A DNA stretch of 64,000 nt from Podospora bellae-mahoneyi (Eukaryota; Ascomycota; Sordariomycetes; Sordariales; Podosporaceae), in NCBI RefSeq assembly GCF_035222275.1, contig NC_085881.1, positions 4,340,001 through 4,404,000 of the forward strand. The letters run 5' to 3'. Shown piece by piece: positions 1-10,110 of this stretch (position 1 is the first letter of the stretch; every line of letters starts with the position of its first letter). A program made the position numbers and the translations under genes. The notes below the pieces were generated by a model, which was not told where the DNA came from, made no database searches, and saw only the letters and a list, made by a program, of their open reading frames with translations.

Positions 1-605
1 CGAGGGCCCAGCCTACTATTGGTAGGCTGGGTGCTGAATCAGGAGCGGCTATTCCTGCTGGAAACCCAGATCTTCCCGAGGGTGTGACGATTCCGGCGGG
101 CTGGTCACTTGTCCCTCTTCAAAGCGCGGAGAACGGGGTGGTAGAACCAAGTCCGCTCTGGGGCCAGCTGCCTGCGAACGCTCTTAGGGATAGGTTGCAG
201 AACCTTGCTCCAGAGAGGCCAAGATCTTCCTTGTCCAGGGGCACGAGTCCTTTAGGCCGAGACACGACTTCGGTCGCTGGGTATGAGGCCGAATCATCGC
301 AAACAGCTGAAGCACGTGGTGCTGTGCCATCAGATGCTGCCTCAAATACACAACGAACTGTGTCTCCATCTCACACAGCATCAACAGCCACTTCAGCTGC
401 TCCAAATTGGGGTGGTCCGGCGCAGCTCTTCGGCGGTCGAACTACCTCCCCTCTGCAAACCGAGGCTGAGGCAGGTAGCAGCAGAGCAGCTTCAAAAAGC
501 AATGGGTCTGCCGGGCCAAGTGCACAGAACGGCAGCACCAGTAATAGCAAGAGCACCGCCCGGCTGGCTTCGGTGGAGGACGCTGAGAATGAGGAGGATG
601 AATGA
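1..605 (+). CDS. C-terminal part of Hrd1/synoviolin-like ERAD E3 ubiquitin ligase (5' end outside window)
   Basis: The reading frame is open from base 3 to the TGA at 603-605 and enters from outside the window, so only about 200 C-terminal residues are visible. The visible part starts with a conserved-looking block reading LPEGVTIPAGWSLVPLQ (about 75-125). It is followed by Ser/Thr/Ala-rich disordered sequence and an acidic tail ending EDAENEEDE. The LPEG-x-PxGWxLxPL block resembles the end of fungal Hrd1 proteins, the multi-spanning ER-membrane RING ligases that ubiquitinate misfolded ER proteins. The transmembrane segments and RING finger would lie to the left and cannot be seen, so the family call rests on this short block alone. 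Another proline-rich regulator with a similar tail cannot be excluded. Confidence 0.5.
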   Translation, partial: RAQPTIGRLGAESGAAIPAGNPDLPEGVTIPAGWSLVPLQSAENGVVEPSPLWGQLPANALRDRLQNLAPERPRSSLSRGTSPLGRDTTSVAGYEAESSQTAEARGAVPSDAASNTQRTVSPSHTASTATSAAPNWGGPAQLFGGRTTSPLQTEAEAGSSRAASKSNGSAGPSAQNGSTSNSKSTARLASVEDAENEEDE

Positions 606-1282
606 ATAAAAAGACAGCCAGGTTACCAGTACAGGAGATACATACATCATCGCAGGCCTTTTGAGGGCAGTTACAGCATTTTGGGGCGTTTAGCGGGTTG
701 GGAATTTTCTCTACAGACTTGGTCGGTTTCTGTGGACGTTTCGATCCCGTCCACTTGATACTCAGCGCAAGAGCGGGCTTAGAAATACCAAATGCATTTC
801 CATCTCAGCTGCTTCCTTCTCCGTTACTCTTGCTCTTTCGACTGTGTGCCCGCAAGAAAGTACCACCCTATCGACAAGATAACTGGCACTGTAAGTCGAC
901 ACATGTTTTATTCCGAACCATGCCTCGAGAAATGTTAATAAACCTCAAACGGTAGTTAATAGGTCTGAAATGAGGGTCAATCGGCCTATTTTCTTATTAA
1001 AAAAAGGAAGGTGTAAGTTGCCGTTATTTTGTCCATGGTGTGTGGGTGGTGCTCACACAAGGCAGGCACATACGTGGGTCTGGCTGTTTAAGAAACCACA
1101 TGCCGGTTTTTTCTTCTTTTGGTTTTGTCTCGAGTTTGCATCATCCGACGACGATCGTCTCGTTATCCATTTGTTTACTCTACTCTGTAGTGCTACCTAC
1201 TATCATTGCTCATCCTTCAAGGACTTTACATACACGCAGCTCAGCAACCATCTTTTCCGCTCCTTCTTCTTCTCCAACACCC
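606..1282. other. Intergenic: 3' flank of the Hrd1-like gene and 5' flank of the next reading frame
   Basis: No convincing coding sequence is seen. Pyrimidine-rich stretches at about 1110-1280 (runs such as tttttcttctttt and tccttcttcttctcc) are typical of fungal core promoters or 5' leaders and precede the ATG at 1283. Confidence 0.4.
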
Positions 1283-2440
1283 ATGGGGGACCATTCCGTG
1301 AGTCCTGAGGAGAGTGCCGAGGATAGCATACGGCCCGTCGATGATGATGTTCAGATTTTCCGGGGTGGTTGTCCCCATACAATTGCTGCCAACTGTGCAT
1401 TTTCAGCCGACGACGAGGAGGGCTTTTCTTGCGATGAAACGGCGGACGGATCACGGAATCTACCAAAAACACCTGCGGTCGAGCAAAGAGAACAGAAGGA
1501 GATGGCCCGTTTGAACAAGACACCGGCCTTAACGTCCCAGTTTCAGCTAGCTCGAGCAGACCAAGGGGCCCTTCTCGCCCACGACAGGACGTTGGTGTAC
1601 AATCCTGCCTTGTATCATCATCACCAACCCGGCCAAGTGCCAGGATACCATGCTCCTATGCCAGGATACTGCCCTCGTATGCCAGGATACCAAGCACCTC
1701 CGCCACAAGTACCCATGCCAGGATACTACGCTCCTATGTCAGGATACAGAGCACCTCTGGCACAGGCATCTCTCCCAGAATACCAAGCAGCTCAGCCAGA
1801 AGACTACCGCGCCGTGCCGGACCGGGTGCTGGGCGAGCTGGCTGGTCTGCCAGGAGGAGATGACAATCAAATGGATGTCGCTGCCGGCGCGACTCGGAAT
1901 AACGGGTCAGATGCGCCGGTTCACGGCTTTTAGCAAATGCCAGGGTATGTTGCGAGGAGCAACCCTCATGGTCAACCGACGGGCGGGTTTAAGCCCAACT
2001 CGTCGTATCCAACCCCGCCGGTTACCGCCGCGGGCTCGCATCGATCCCACAGGTCTGTCGATTCGTTTGGCAGCTGGAGCGGCGGGCTGTATAAAGCAGA
2101 GGACCATGAGGAGTTTTGTTCTGATGAGTATTTGACTAGGGAGTTTGAGATGAAGGGGGTGGAGGAAGGGAGCGATTTGTATTGGAAAATGCGGAAAGAC
2201 AGGGCGCAGGAGGCTGTTAATGTCATCTGCCGTTCGATTGAGAGAGGGAACAAATTGGCGGCTGGGGATCCGACGCGGACGGCGCAGCCCATGACGACAG
2301 AGGGGGGGCTCTCTGGCGAAAGCTCTGTCGAGGGCTTTGTCGGGACTGAGTCTGGAAGGTCGTCGGAGTGCGATGTGAACATGAGGGGAGGGGATTTCAA
2401 AGTATCGCTACAAGGATCTTGTCGGAGACGGGCGGGGTAA
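1283..2440 (+). CDS. Hypothetical low-complexity protein with MPGY-type repeats; frame interrupted by an in-frame TAG
   Basis: An ATG at 1283 opens a frame that starts MGDHSVSPEESAED and carries tandem xPGY repeats (VPGY, MPGY, MPGY, MPGY, MSGY) around 1636-1750. The frame meets TAG at 1931-1933. The same frame then continues for another 168 codons, beginning QMPGYVARSN, which is a further copy of the repeat, and reaches SVDSFGSWSGGLYKAEDHEEF and a stop at 2438-2440. Three explanations are possible. A small intron could end at the TAG, because cggcttttag is a good 3' splice site. Its in-frame donor candidates at 1814, 1826 and 1877 are all poor. Stop-codon readthrough or a disabling mutation are the others. 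No known domain is recognised. It may be the 5' part of one gene with the frame ending at 4216. Confidence 0.4.
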
Positions 2441-2734
2441 GGAGAGGGTATGGAAATGGAGACGTCTTCATGTGGTTGATACGGAGGAAGGTGTGGAGGG
2501 GCGGACTGACGGGCGCCTTGATGCAAGCCATGGTGAAGCTTCGGTCTCAAAACGCCTATCAGTCTTGGCGGGGAAGGGGGTTGTGGAAGAAGAAGGTTTC
2601 GAGGTTATTTCTGCCACGGGCCCTGCTGCCACAAACGGGCGAGAGAGCAAAAAGTTTTCTTATCCTCTTTTCTTTGGCAGCAGTGAAAATCAACAGGGGC
2701 AGGATATAGACCTGGCCATCACCAGCTCCAATAA

Positions 2735-4216
2735 AGGCAACAAGAGAAAGCGGTTGAGGAGATTTTTTGCAGGTTTTATTCCCCGGTCATCGACGAAATC
2801 TTCCTCTCTGGTGCTCAAGGCAATCAGATATCCGATATGGAGAACAGACCGGATGAATCACGCCGCCGACTGTCATCAACATGTCCTCCTATTCCGCCGG
2901 CTCGAGGTAGCAGCTCCCGCGCTGAGGGGAGTAAGACAAGTATTTTGTCTCCTGGGGATAGGAGCCCCGCCGACAACGAAAACCAGGCACGGTTATCGAC
3001 TGAAGATGCCTCCCAGACTAGGTCATGGTCTGCAGCTGATGGCGATTCCGACATTTTCAAAACCAACACGAACACCAGCGACACCAGTGTGGCGGACACG
3101 AGTGATGATGATAATAATACTGCCGAGAGCAACCCAGTCACAGCGAGTATGGATGACGACCACATCAATACCACCCTAGCCCAGACATTAGCTTCCAGCA
3201 TGACCATTACCAAGGACGAAGCCCCGAGCAGCAACGAAGCCTCGAACAGCAACCAAACAGACACCACTACAGCCGAACAAGAACAATCCGAAGAAGTCAT
3301 CGACTACGCCTCCATGGTAGCCGAAGCAGGTGACTACTTTTTTGACCCGTTCGGCACCGAAAGCAGAGAAAAAGGCAAGGGAATAGACAGGAGCGTTGCT
3401 CCCCCTTACCTCTACCACGACATGTACCATCTTCGTCCTCCTCTCGAGATCCCGGAGTGCCCGTACCCGCCACCAGATAATGAGGACGGGACCTCGTGGT
3501 ACGTAAGGTCCGAGAAGGATGAAGAAGAGCGTCGAGAACTTTGGAATAACCGCCCGCAGTGGGCGAGGGATATTGTGGAGCAGGTTAGAAAGGAGCGGGA
3601 GGAGGCGGATAGGTGGAGACACGAGCAGCGGGTTAGGGATAGGTTACCGCCTTCGGATTTGAGAGGTCCGCCGCCTGTACCGGAGAAGAAGAGGCATAGG
3701 GTTGGTCAGGGTGCTGCTGCGATGAGTAGTGAGGATTGGGGGTTTGCTGGGAGGGGTGGGGAGGGAGTTGGGACTAGGGGGATGGGGGTACCGGATATCT
3801 TTGGGAGTGGCGGCGGTGGCGGTAGTGGTAGTGATAGGAGAACCACCACCTTTGTTGGAGGAGCAAGCGGGCGGGATAATAGGTCGCTTTCTTATGCGGA
3901 GGTTATGATAAATGCCAGGAGAAATGAGGCTGCGCAGGCGGGGGCTGCTGCTGCTGTTGCTGCGATGCAGGGGAGGAAGAAGAGGAGGTTTTCGTTGACG
4001 GCGTTGCCAGAGATTCCGAGGGGGTTTGGGAGGTTGATGGGACGGGTTATTGGGCATAGTGGGGGCCATGAGAACAGCGAGGTGGTGGAGGAGAGGGAGG
4101 AGGAAGGGGGGGTTGTTGAGGAAGAGGAGGATGTGGGACGGGGTGAGAGGGGTGTGACGAGGAGTGAGGAGAGTGAGGATGGGATTTTCAGTCGGTCTGT
4201 GAGGCCCTGGGTTTAA
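2735..4216 (+). CDS. Hypothetical Asp/Ser/Asn-rich protein with an Arg/Glu-rich C-terminal half; true start unresolved
   Basis: This frame is open from 2735 to the stop at 4214-4216, and the first ATG is at 2837 (MENRPDESRRRLSS). The protein has an acidic Ser/Thr/Asn-rich stretch (SDTSVADTSDDDNN region). A better-ordered block follows around 3400-3650, with YHDMYHLRPP, then a charged helix rich in Glu and Arg (ELWNNRPQWARDIVEQV), then Gly-rich and Glu-rich tails. A different frame is open from 2385 to about 2830 and looks equally protein-like (EEGFEVISATGPAATNGRES). It should therefore be joined upstream, but no consensus donor/acceptor pair restores the phase, although ttttttgcag at 2763-2772 is a good acceptor. 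No domain is recognised. It may be one gene with 1283-2440 carrying frame errors, or two genes. Confidence 0.45.
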   Translation, partial: RQQEKAVEEIFCRFYSPVIDEIFLSGAQGNQISDMENRPDESRRRLSSTCPPIPPARGSSSRAEGSKTSILSPGDRSPADNENQARLSTEDASQTRSWSAADGDSDIFKTNTNTSDTSVADTSDDDNNTAESNPVTASMDDDHINTTLAQTLASSMTITKDEAPSSNEASNSNQTDTTTAEQEQSEEVIDYASMVAEAGDYFFDPFGTESREKGKGIDRSVAPPYLYHDMYHLRPPLEIPECPYPPPDNEDGTSWYVRSEKDEEERRELWNNRPQWARDIVEQVRKEREEADRWRHEQRVRDRLPPSDLRGPPPVPEKKRHRVGQGAAAMSSEDWGFAGRGGEGVGTRGMGVPDIFGSGGGGGSGSDRRTTTFVGGASGRDNRSLSYAEVMINARRNEAAQAGAAAAVAAMQGRKKRRFSLTALPEIPRGFGRLMGRVIGHSGGHENSEVVEEREEEGGVVEEEEDVGRGERGVTRSEESEDGIFSRSVRPWV

Positions 4217-4595
4217 AGGGGGATGCTGGATCGGTTTTTGGATGATGGTTTTTTACAAGGTGGGGGTGTCAGATTGTGAAAGGGATGTTTGTGATTTGGT
4301 GAGGTTTTTATCGTTCTTTCGTTGTGGTTTATGGACGAGTTATGGTTAAATACCTACCATGGTTGTGTGGATAGGTAACTCTCTCTCAGCCAAGGACACG
4401 CTTTGCATGTATTTGAGAAATTGTTAGCCAGAAGGAATACAGCGGAATATAATGTTTAAAACGCCTTCATGATTACCGGAGTTATGAAGCCGATCAGAAT
4501 CATCGCCTATAATGTGATATAAAAACACCGCTTTCAACCTAACAACTGTTACACATCATCATCCAAGGATACTACAGACTGTGTATAACAATCTC
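4217..4595. other. Intergenic between convergent 3' ends
   Basis: Short AT-richer spacer between the hypothetical gene on plus and the Tul1/DscA gene on minus. It serves as 3' flank for both, and no further feature is seen. Confidence 0.5.
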
Positions 4596-7217
4596 TCAAA
4601 GCGGCTGCAAATCCTCCCTGCATATGGGACAAACCAGCCGCTTCCTAAACCACTGCTCCAAGCACTTTGTGTGAAACATGTGCCGGCAGGGCGTGATCAT
4701 GTAAGACTTCCTCTCCAGCATGTCAGCCATGCTCCACGACGGGTCCGGCTTGCCCGTCATCACGACCGGCACCAGCATCTCCTCCCTGCAGATGGCGCAG
4801 TCCACATTCCTCAGCGTCATGCCCCTCTGCCTCAGCTCCTTTGCCCTCTCCCTCAGCTCCCCCCTGTGGTCGTGGCCATGGCCTTCGGCGGTCGACGACG
4901 ACGAAGCAGACTCGAGAAATTCAAGACCGACGACAACCCCGCTCTCGATGTCATCCTGCCTCAGGATGCGGTGGTAGTCCCACACTTCTGGCATCCAACC
5001 TCTCGGAAACGGGATGCCCAGCCGGGGCTCCCAAAAGTTTTGCAGGATCAGCGTCAGGAGCTGGGCCCACACCCAGGCGACGAGGATGGAGAAGGTTGCA
5101 TAATCGGTCGAGACGAACAAGAAATTTTTGTCGTAGAGATAAAAGTACGCAAACGGGGCGAGGCGGCAGAGGGATTGGCCTGTAAGAAAGTTCCAGGAGA
5201 AGCTGCGGCGGCTGTTGCGGCGGGCGTTTCGCCAGATTTGGGGGAGCCAGAGGGAGAAGTAGAGGAAGGAGATGGTGTTGATGTAGATTGAGCGGGCGCG
5301 GGGGGGCCAGGAGAGGGAGAGGATTGTTAGGACCATGATGGCGAGGATGAGGAGGAAGAAGTAGAAGATCACGGGGGCGAATTGGGCTGTTTGGGGGCGG
5401 TTGGTTAGTGTGGTTGTCGTTGCTGGGGCTGTGGTGGTGGTGCCTAGGCCTGGGACGGCGCCTGCGCCGACTGCGACGTTTTCTGCAATCTCGGCGTCGA
5501 TGTCTTGGTCTGAGGGGACAATGATCGGGAGAGAGGGTGCCCTGGGAGGTCCAGCTGTTACTGGCGAGGGCAGAGTGTCTGAGGTCTGTGGGACTGCCGG
5601 AGCAGGAGGTGGTGCTGGGGTGGTAGTGGTTGTGTTCGTAGTACCCGTGTTGGTGGCTGGAGGAGTATCGCGAGCTCTCCTCTCTGGTTCACTGCCACGG
5701 ATGCTGGCCAAGAGTCCAGCTCCGATAGCCGATGACATGAACGAGACAAATGTTAACAGCAAGGCAGAGTGAAACCCGTCAGAGGCACTGACAGACCAAG
5801 CAGATGAAGCTGAGAAAACCAGGCCATCTGCCAGCAACATCATTGACATGCTCCAAAAGCTCAACCGATTGAGCGTAGAGGGCGTGGGGGATTCTTTGAT
5901 CTGCCCTTTCAAGAGTATGACTTGTACTGCGTATACAAACGCGAAAACTAGCAATGAGTAGTTCACCCGAGAAAGAAGCACCTCCTCCTTGACACCAACA
6001 AGATGCTGGCCATCTGCGGGTGGGAATAGGGGAGGTCCCTTAGACTCGAGATAATATGAGCAGTCAGGCGACCAGGCGACGAGGGACATTTGCAGCTCAG
6101 GTAGCTTCGTGTTTCGAGCACCAGTAGGATAGCGAAGCTCCCGCTCCAGATCGTCGATAATGGAATGCGACGAATCCATGAATCCCTTGTGATGTGTATA
6201 GTGATGGTCCAAGGCATGCAGTTGCAGATACAAAATGTATTCACAACGGGGTAGTGTGCCACCAAAGTCCCCTTCAATGACCGGATTCCATGGGTTGGAT
6301 ATATCTGGAAGCCTGCTACGTTCTCTCTCTCGCAGCGTTTCATCGACAGTGTGGTTCAACAGACGTTGACTCGTCTCGAAAAACTTGGCGTGAGGCGTGA
6401 GGTGAGGCAAGCCAAAGATGCCCGCGAATTTCTCACTAGTTGTAGTCAGAATCATCGACCCTTGCAATGGCCAGTGAACGCCGTAAAGTTGCATAACGAA
6501 ACTGGCAGCAGAGGTCTCTTCCTCCTGAAAAGTTGCCACAGCCGAGATCTCCCTCGCAACACCCGCCGTATGGCTCTCTTTCTCATCTTTTGGAGTCTCC
6601 CGATACCAGCTATCTGGTGTGTCATCCTCCTCAAGGCGTAGGACAACAGTGCCGTGAGACCCAGTGACATTCCAGCCCCAGTCGACATCGTCCCCCATCC
6701 AATTGACCCCAGGAGCAACGGCAGTGAGGTTGAAGTTATCTCTGTACTTCGCAGCCGACCCTTGACGACGGATCCACTTCCCCTGGACAGTGCCCGTCGC
6801 ATTCTGCCATGTCCTCTTTGCCGAACCATGAGCCCACTCGTTCCCTCCTTCCTGCGGTGGGTAGGCATGTTTGCTCCACTGACGACACCGATCCTTGAAA
6901 TAATCAAGATCCTCCCACGCGAGACCGTCATTTTCCCGAAACCCGGTGAGATTGAGATACTTGGGCTCTTGCCATGGCGGCGCCCCTTCCTTGTGTGCGT
7001 GGGGAGAAAAGTCGCCCCAGTTGGTGCTGTTGAGAATGCCGTGAGCAGCCCTCTGGCGGCCAAGCCTTTCTGAGGCGGTGAGATATGGTGTTGACATCAG
7101 TGCTGGTGCATCGCTCTCAGAGAAGAATGTGAGATAAAAGATGAGCACCAAGAGGAGCATCTGCCCCCGGTCACTCTGCTGCCGTCGCTGTTGTTCATCC
7201 TGTTCTTGTTCAGGCAT
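4596..7217 (-). CDS. dscA: Tul1/DscA: membrane RING E3 ubiquitin ligase of the Dsc complex
   Basis: Single exon, 873 residues. A hydrophobic N-terminal segment (MLLLVLIFYLTFF, about residues 20-32) is a signal anchor. It is followed by a large lumenal region with many N-x-S/T sequons, and a middle-to-C-terminal block of about seven hydrophobic segments (for example LLVFAFVYAVQVILL and APVIFYFFLLILAIMVL). The last 70 residues form a RING-H2-type finger with VDCAIC, TPCRHMFHTKC and CPICREDL ending five residues before the stop. This layout is that of Tul1/Dsc1/DscA, the catalytic subunit of the Golgi/endosomal Dsc ligase. In S. pombe and Aspergillus the complex is needed to activate SREBP transcription factors, and in yeast it degrades orphan membrane proteins. 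The ATG at 7217 directly precedes the short polar N-terminus. A Gly/Thr/Pro-rich insert sits between the third and fourth segments. Confidence 0.9.
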   Translation of the reverse strand: MPEQEQDEQQRRQQSDRGQMLLLVLIFYLTFFSESDAPALMSTPYLTASERLGRQRAAHGILNSTNWGDFSPHAHKEGAPPWQEPKYLNLTGFRENDGLAWEDLDYFKDRCRQWSKHAYPPQEGGNEWAHGSAKRTWQNATGTVQGKWIRRQGSAAKYRDNFNLTAVAPGVNWMGDDVDWGWNVTGSHGTVVLRLEEDDTPDSWYRETPKDEKESHTAGVAREISAVATFQEEETSAASFVMQLYGVHWPLQGSMILTTTSEKFAGIFGLPHLTPHAKFFETSQRLLNHTVDETLRERERSRLPDISNPWNPVIEGDFGGTLPRCEYILYLQLHALDHHYTHHKGFMDSSHSIIDDLERELRYPTGARNTKLPELQMSLVAWSPDCSYYLESKGPPLFPPADGQHLVGVKEEVLLSRVNYSLLVFAFVYAVQVILLKGQIKESPTPSTLNRLSFWSMSMMLLADGLVFSASSAWSVSASDGFHSALLLTFVSFMSSAIGAGLLASIRGSEPERRARDTPPATNTGTTNTTTTTPAPPPAPAVPQTSDTLPSPVTAGPPRAPSLPIIVPSDQDIDAEIAENVAVGAGAVPGLGTTTTAPATTTTLTNRPQTAQFAPVIFYFFLLILAIMVLTILSLSWPPRARSIYINTISFLYFSLWLPQIWRNARRNSRRSFSWNFLTGQSLCRLAPFAYFYLYDKNFLFVSTDYATFSILVAWVWAQLLTLILQNFWEPRLGIPFPRGWMPEVWDYHRILRQDDIESGVVVGLEFLESASSSSTAEGHGHDHRGELRERAKELRQRGMTLRNVDCAICREEMLVPVVMTGKPDPSWSMADMLERKSYMITPCRHMFHTKCLEQWFRKRLVCPICREDLQPL

Positions 7218-7784
7218 CGTGGCGGAGTTGTAGCTTGCTTACCAGCCTAGTTGAAGCTACTATGGTGGTGTCGGAATCATATTTCAATGTCGACAAGCTC
7301 CCGGTATGTAAACCCTGAGATTTGGATGATGCACCTTGAGGCGACGATTTGTATGGGTCTCGTGATCCTTGCTACTGTTGGGCGATGTCGTAATCAGTAT
7401 GAGAGGGTAGAGTTACGACGAATGTAATTCTTATCTGGAAGTAAACAAACAAAACTCAAATTATCGTGAGCAACTTAAGTCTCGTCATGCAAAGTGATGC
7501 TTTAATGGACGATGATGTCTTCGTAATGATATCGTCGGGTGAGGCAGCTGCTGCAAGGGTACCTTCAAGCTTGGCATCGAACAGCGCGCGGCCCCTCTGA
7601 CTACCACAGTGTCGTTACTGGGCTGTGCACCGTGCTATCAAATAGTGCCCTGAAAGCCAACCCCCCACCCGTTGAACCAGCTGCTCATGATCAAAAACAC
7701 ATTGACAGCAACCTCTTCCGCACTGTACAATCATCGAGAAACTGCTTCATTCTCCGCATACAAAAGTACCAAACAAAAATAAGT
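7218..7784. promoter_or_regulatory. Divergent promoter region of dscA and HSBP1
   Basis: About 570 bp separating the ATG of the Tul1/DscA gene (minus) from that of HSBP1 (plus), so both promoters must lie here. No specific binding site can be named with confidence. Confidence 0.4.
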
Positions 7785-8134
7785 ATGACTTCCAAGAACG
7801 AGTCCAACGCCAACAACACGAGTCCAACAAATGTAAGTTGCCCCCTTCCTGTGTGCGAAGCTACCAAAGTTAACCATGACCCCTTAGGCCTCTGGCGACA
7901 ACGCCCATGCTGAGCTCACGGTCCAACTCGAAGACCTTCTGAACACCCTCTCGAACAAATTTGCTGGCGTTTCTAGTGAAATCTTTGCAAAAAGTAAGTC
8001 ATCACCCCTGGTGACCACCAACATGTGGCCTGGTCACTCACGGAATAATACTAGTGGACGAGATGTCGCGTCGCCTGGACAATCTTGAAGCACAGCTAGC
8101 AGCCAACAAGGACAAGAAGTCAAGCTCCGGCTGA
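7785..8134 (+). CDS. Heat shock factor binding protein 1 (HSBP1) family
   Basis: Three exons (7785-7832, 7888-7993, 8055-8134) join to 77 residues. Both introns have GTAAGT donors and TAG acceptors (ccttag, actag), and a taac branch site lies in the first. The mature sequence has a polar N-terminus and then a continuous amphipathic coiled coil (ELTVQLEDLLNTLSNKFAGV, then SSEIFAKMDEMSRRLDNLEAQL) with the hydrophobic heptads characteristic of HSBP1. HSBP1 is a small trimeric/hexameric coiled-coil protein that binds the trimerisation domain of heat-shock factor and damps its activity. It is also linked to WASH-complex assembly in other eukaryotes. The length matches the family (about 75-80). It is convergent with the PDI gene, 221 bp apart. 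It is too short per exon to be seen without splicing. Confidence 0.9.
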
Positions 8135-8355
8135 AATCATGCGTGGCCAGAGCATCTGTAATTACGAGCAGGAGTTCATGGAGTTTTCAGGGGTCGTGTT
8201 TGTTTGTTAAACCTCATGGGATACACTGCCTTTGTTGCTACCCAAAATATTATCATACACGTGCCAACTCACTCGCCCCCAACGCCTACGCCTTTTTCAA
8301 CCTTAGGAGAACGTTTGCCTTTTATTAATTTCTGTATCACCAGATCCACACTCGT

Positions 8356-9512
8356 TTAAAGCTCATCCTTGCCAGTGACCTTCTCAACAAACTTGCGGAG
8401 GATGTTGGTCTTGGTGGTAAGCTCATCAAGCTTGGTAGGGGCCAGACCACCCTTCTTGAGGATACCCTCCAAACGGGCGAGCTCTTTAGCAGCAAAACTG
8501 TCGCTCTTGCTAAGCTTGTCAAAGACACGGATGTAGTATTCGGCGTACTTGTACTGGGCATCCTCCTTGAGGCTCTCAGCAGCCTTCTTGACCTCGGCAG
8601 CGGCATCGGTAAGGGGGGTGCCACCAATGTACTTGGTGACAATCTCATCGAGAACGGCGAAGGTGCCAGCGGTGGCATCAACACCGCCGCCGGCGGCGCG
8701 GTGGGTACCGGCCTGCTCGTTGAGGAAGGCAACAAAGGCCTCCTCAGAACGGCCACCGTTGTAGTCCTCGGGAGTGGTGCTGCCCTTGGGGAAGAACTTG
8801 ATGGTGGGATACGAGGTCACACCATAATCGTTGGCGGTGGCCTTGCTGTTCTCAGCTTCGGCATCAACCTTGGCAATGACGACGTTGGGCTCGTTGGCGA
8901 AGGTGGTGGCAAGGGACTCCCAAGTGGGGGCAAGGCTCTTGCAGTCTATGGAGCTGAGTTAGCATTCTGGTTTTGAGATTTCAAAATAGGTGGACACCTA
9001 CGTCCGCACCAGGGAGCAGTGAAAGCAACAAGAACGTGCTTGTCACCGCCAATGGTGTTCTTGAAGGTAGCATCGGTCAGGTAGGCAACGCTGCTGGGAG
9101 GAGCGAGCTTTTTCTTGGACTTGATACCAGTCTTCTCGGTGATGAAGGCGGTCAGAGCCTCGAGGTCACGTCCACCATTGTACTCTGTTGGCTTGTCACT
9201 CTTGCCATCGAACCACTTCAGTGTAGGGAAACCCTGGACACCAAAACGCTTGCCCAACGACCTTTCGGCATCGGCATCAACCTTGGCAATCTGGACATCC
9301 TTGGTGAACTCGAAGGCGTGGGCGAGCTCCTCATAGACAGGAGCAAGGTTCTTGCAATGGCCACACCATGGGGCGAAGAACTCGACGAGGGTGGGCTTCC
9401 CGGACTTGAGGACGACTTCGTCGAAGTTGCTAGGGATAAGATCGAGGACGGCAGACTTGGCCGCGACAACAGCCGTGAGGCCGGCGAGCACGAAGCTCTT
9501 GAGGAGAACCAT
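8356..9512 (-). CDS. tigA: Protein disulfide isomerase of the TigA/ERp38 type (two thioredoxin domains plus ERp29-like C-domain, KDEL)
   Basis: Two exons (9002-9512 and 8356-8945, minus) joined by a 56-bp intron (GTAGGT...ATAG) give 366 residues. The intron splits the second active site: the codons read CGH-C across the junction. Residues 1-18 are a signal peptide (MVLLKSFVLAGLTAVVAA). Thioredoxin domain 1 has CGHC at 50-53 (EFFAPWCGHCK) and domain 2 has CGHC at about 169-172. The last 110 residues (SLKEDAQYKYAEYYIRVFDK onward) match the helical ERp29 C-terminal domain, and the protein ends in KDEL for ER retention. This is the architecture of Aspergillus TigA and Neurospora ERp38, which catalyse disulfide formation in the ER lumen. 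Expression is normally raised by the unfolded protein response. The gene is divergent from RPS29. Confidence 0.95.
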
Positions 9513-10110
9513 GGTGGTGATGTCGTACCACGGCGGTTTGCGGGATGGGGGTTTTGAAATCGAGCTCGATGCAACAGGGCGGATGAAAAAGGTAAAGATG
9601 GATAAATTCAGAGAGCCGGCTCTATTGAATGGATGCCTCCAGGCAAATGCAAATCAAGGGATGCTTTGAAATCCCAGGAAAAGATGCCACTTTGCAGAAG
9701 AGCTCGCTGACAACTGGCGGCGCAATCCTGGCACATCGGCTGGAAAGCTTCCCCAGTTTTGCAGCTCCCGCCCCGCCATCTGAAACAGTGCCAGCGACTG
9801 CAGCAAGCGCACTGTCCCAACAAGCCATCAAATCCCTGCAGACAGCTGATAAGCGATAAGATATGGGGCTTATCAGCCAGCGGGCGGTGAAGTAAAAAGA
9901 CCCATAATTCCAGGCCAAGCGCCACAAACGCACAAGCCACCCACCAGCGAAGCCCTCCCGCACAAGAAAAATCTCCTGTCCATATTGCGGAACTCCCTAG
10001 CAACATTTCCGGCCGACCACCGCTCTCCGTCGACGACATCTTCACGCCAAACCCACCCCTCTCCGAAATTTGCCCTTTTTCGCAAGGAAAAATTGCATCA
10101 ATCTCTCAAG
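9513..10110. promoter_or_regulatory. Divergent promoter of the PDI and RPS29 genes
   Basis: About 600 bp between the PDI ATG (minus) and the RPS29 ATG (plus). Reading frames here look incidental. No clear UPR element could be identified by eye. Confidence 0.4.
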
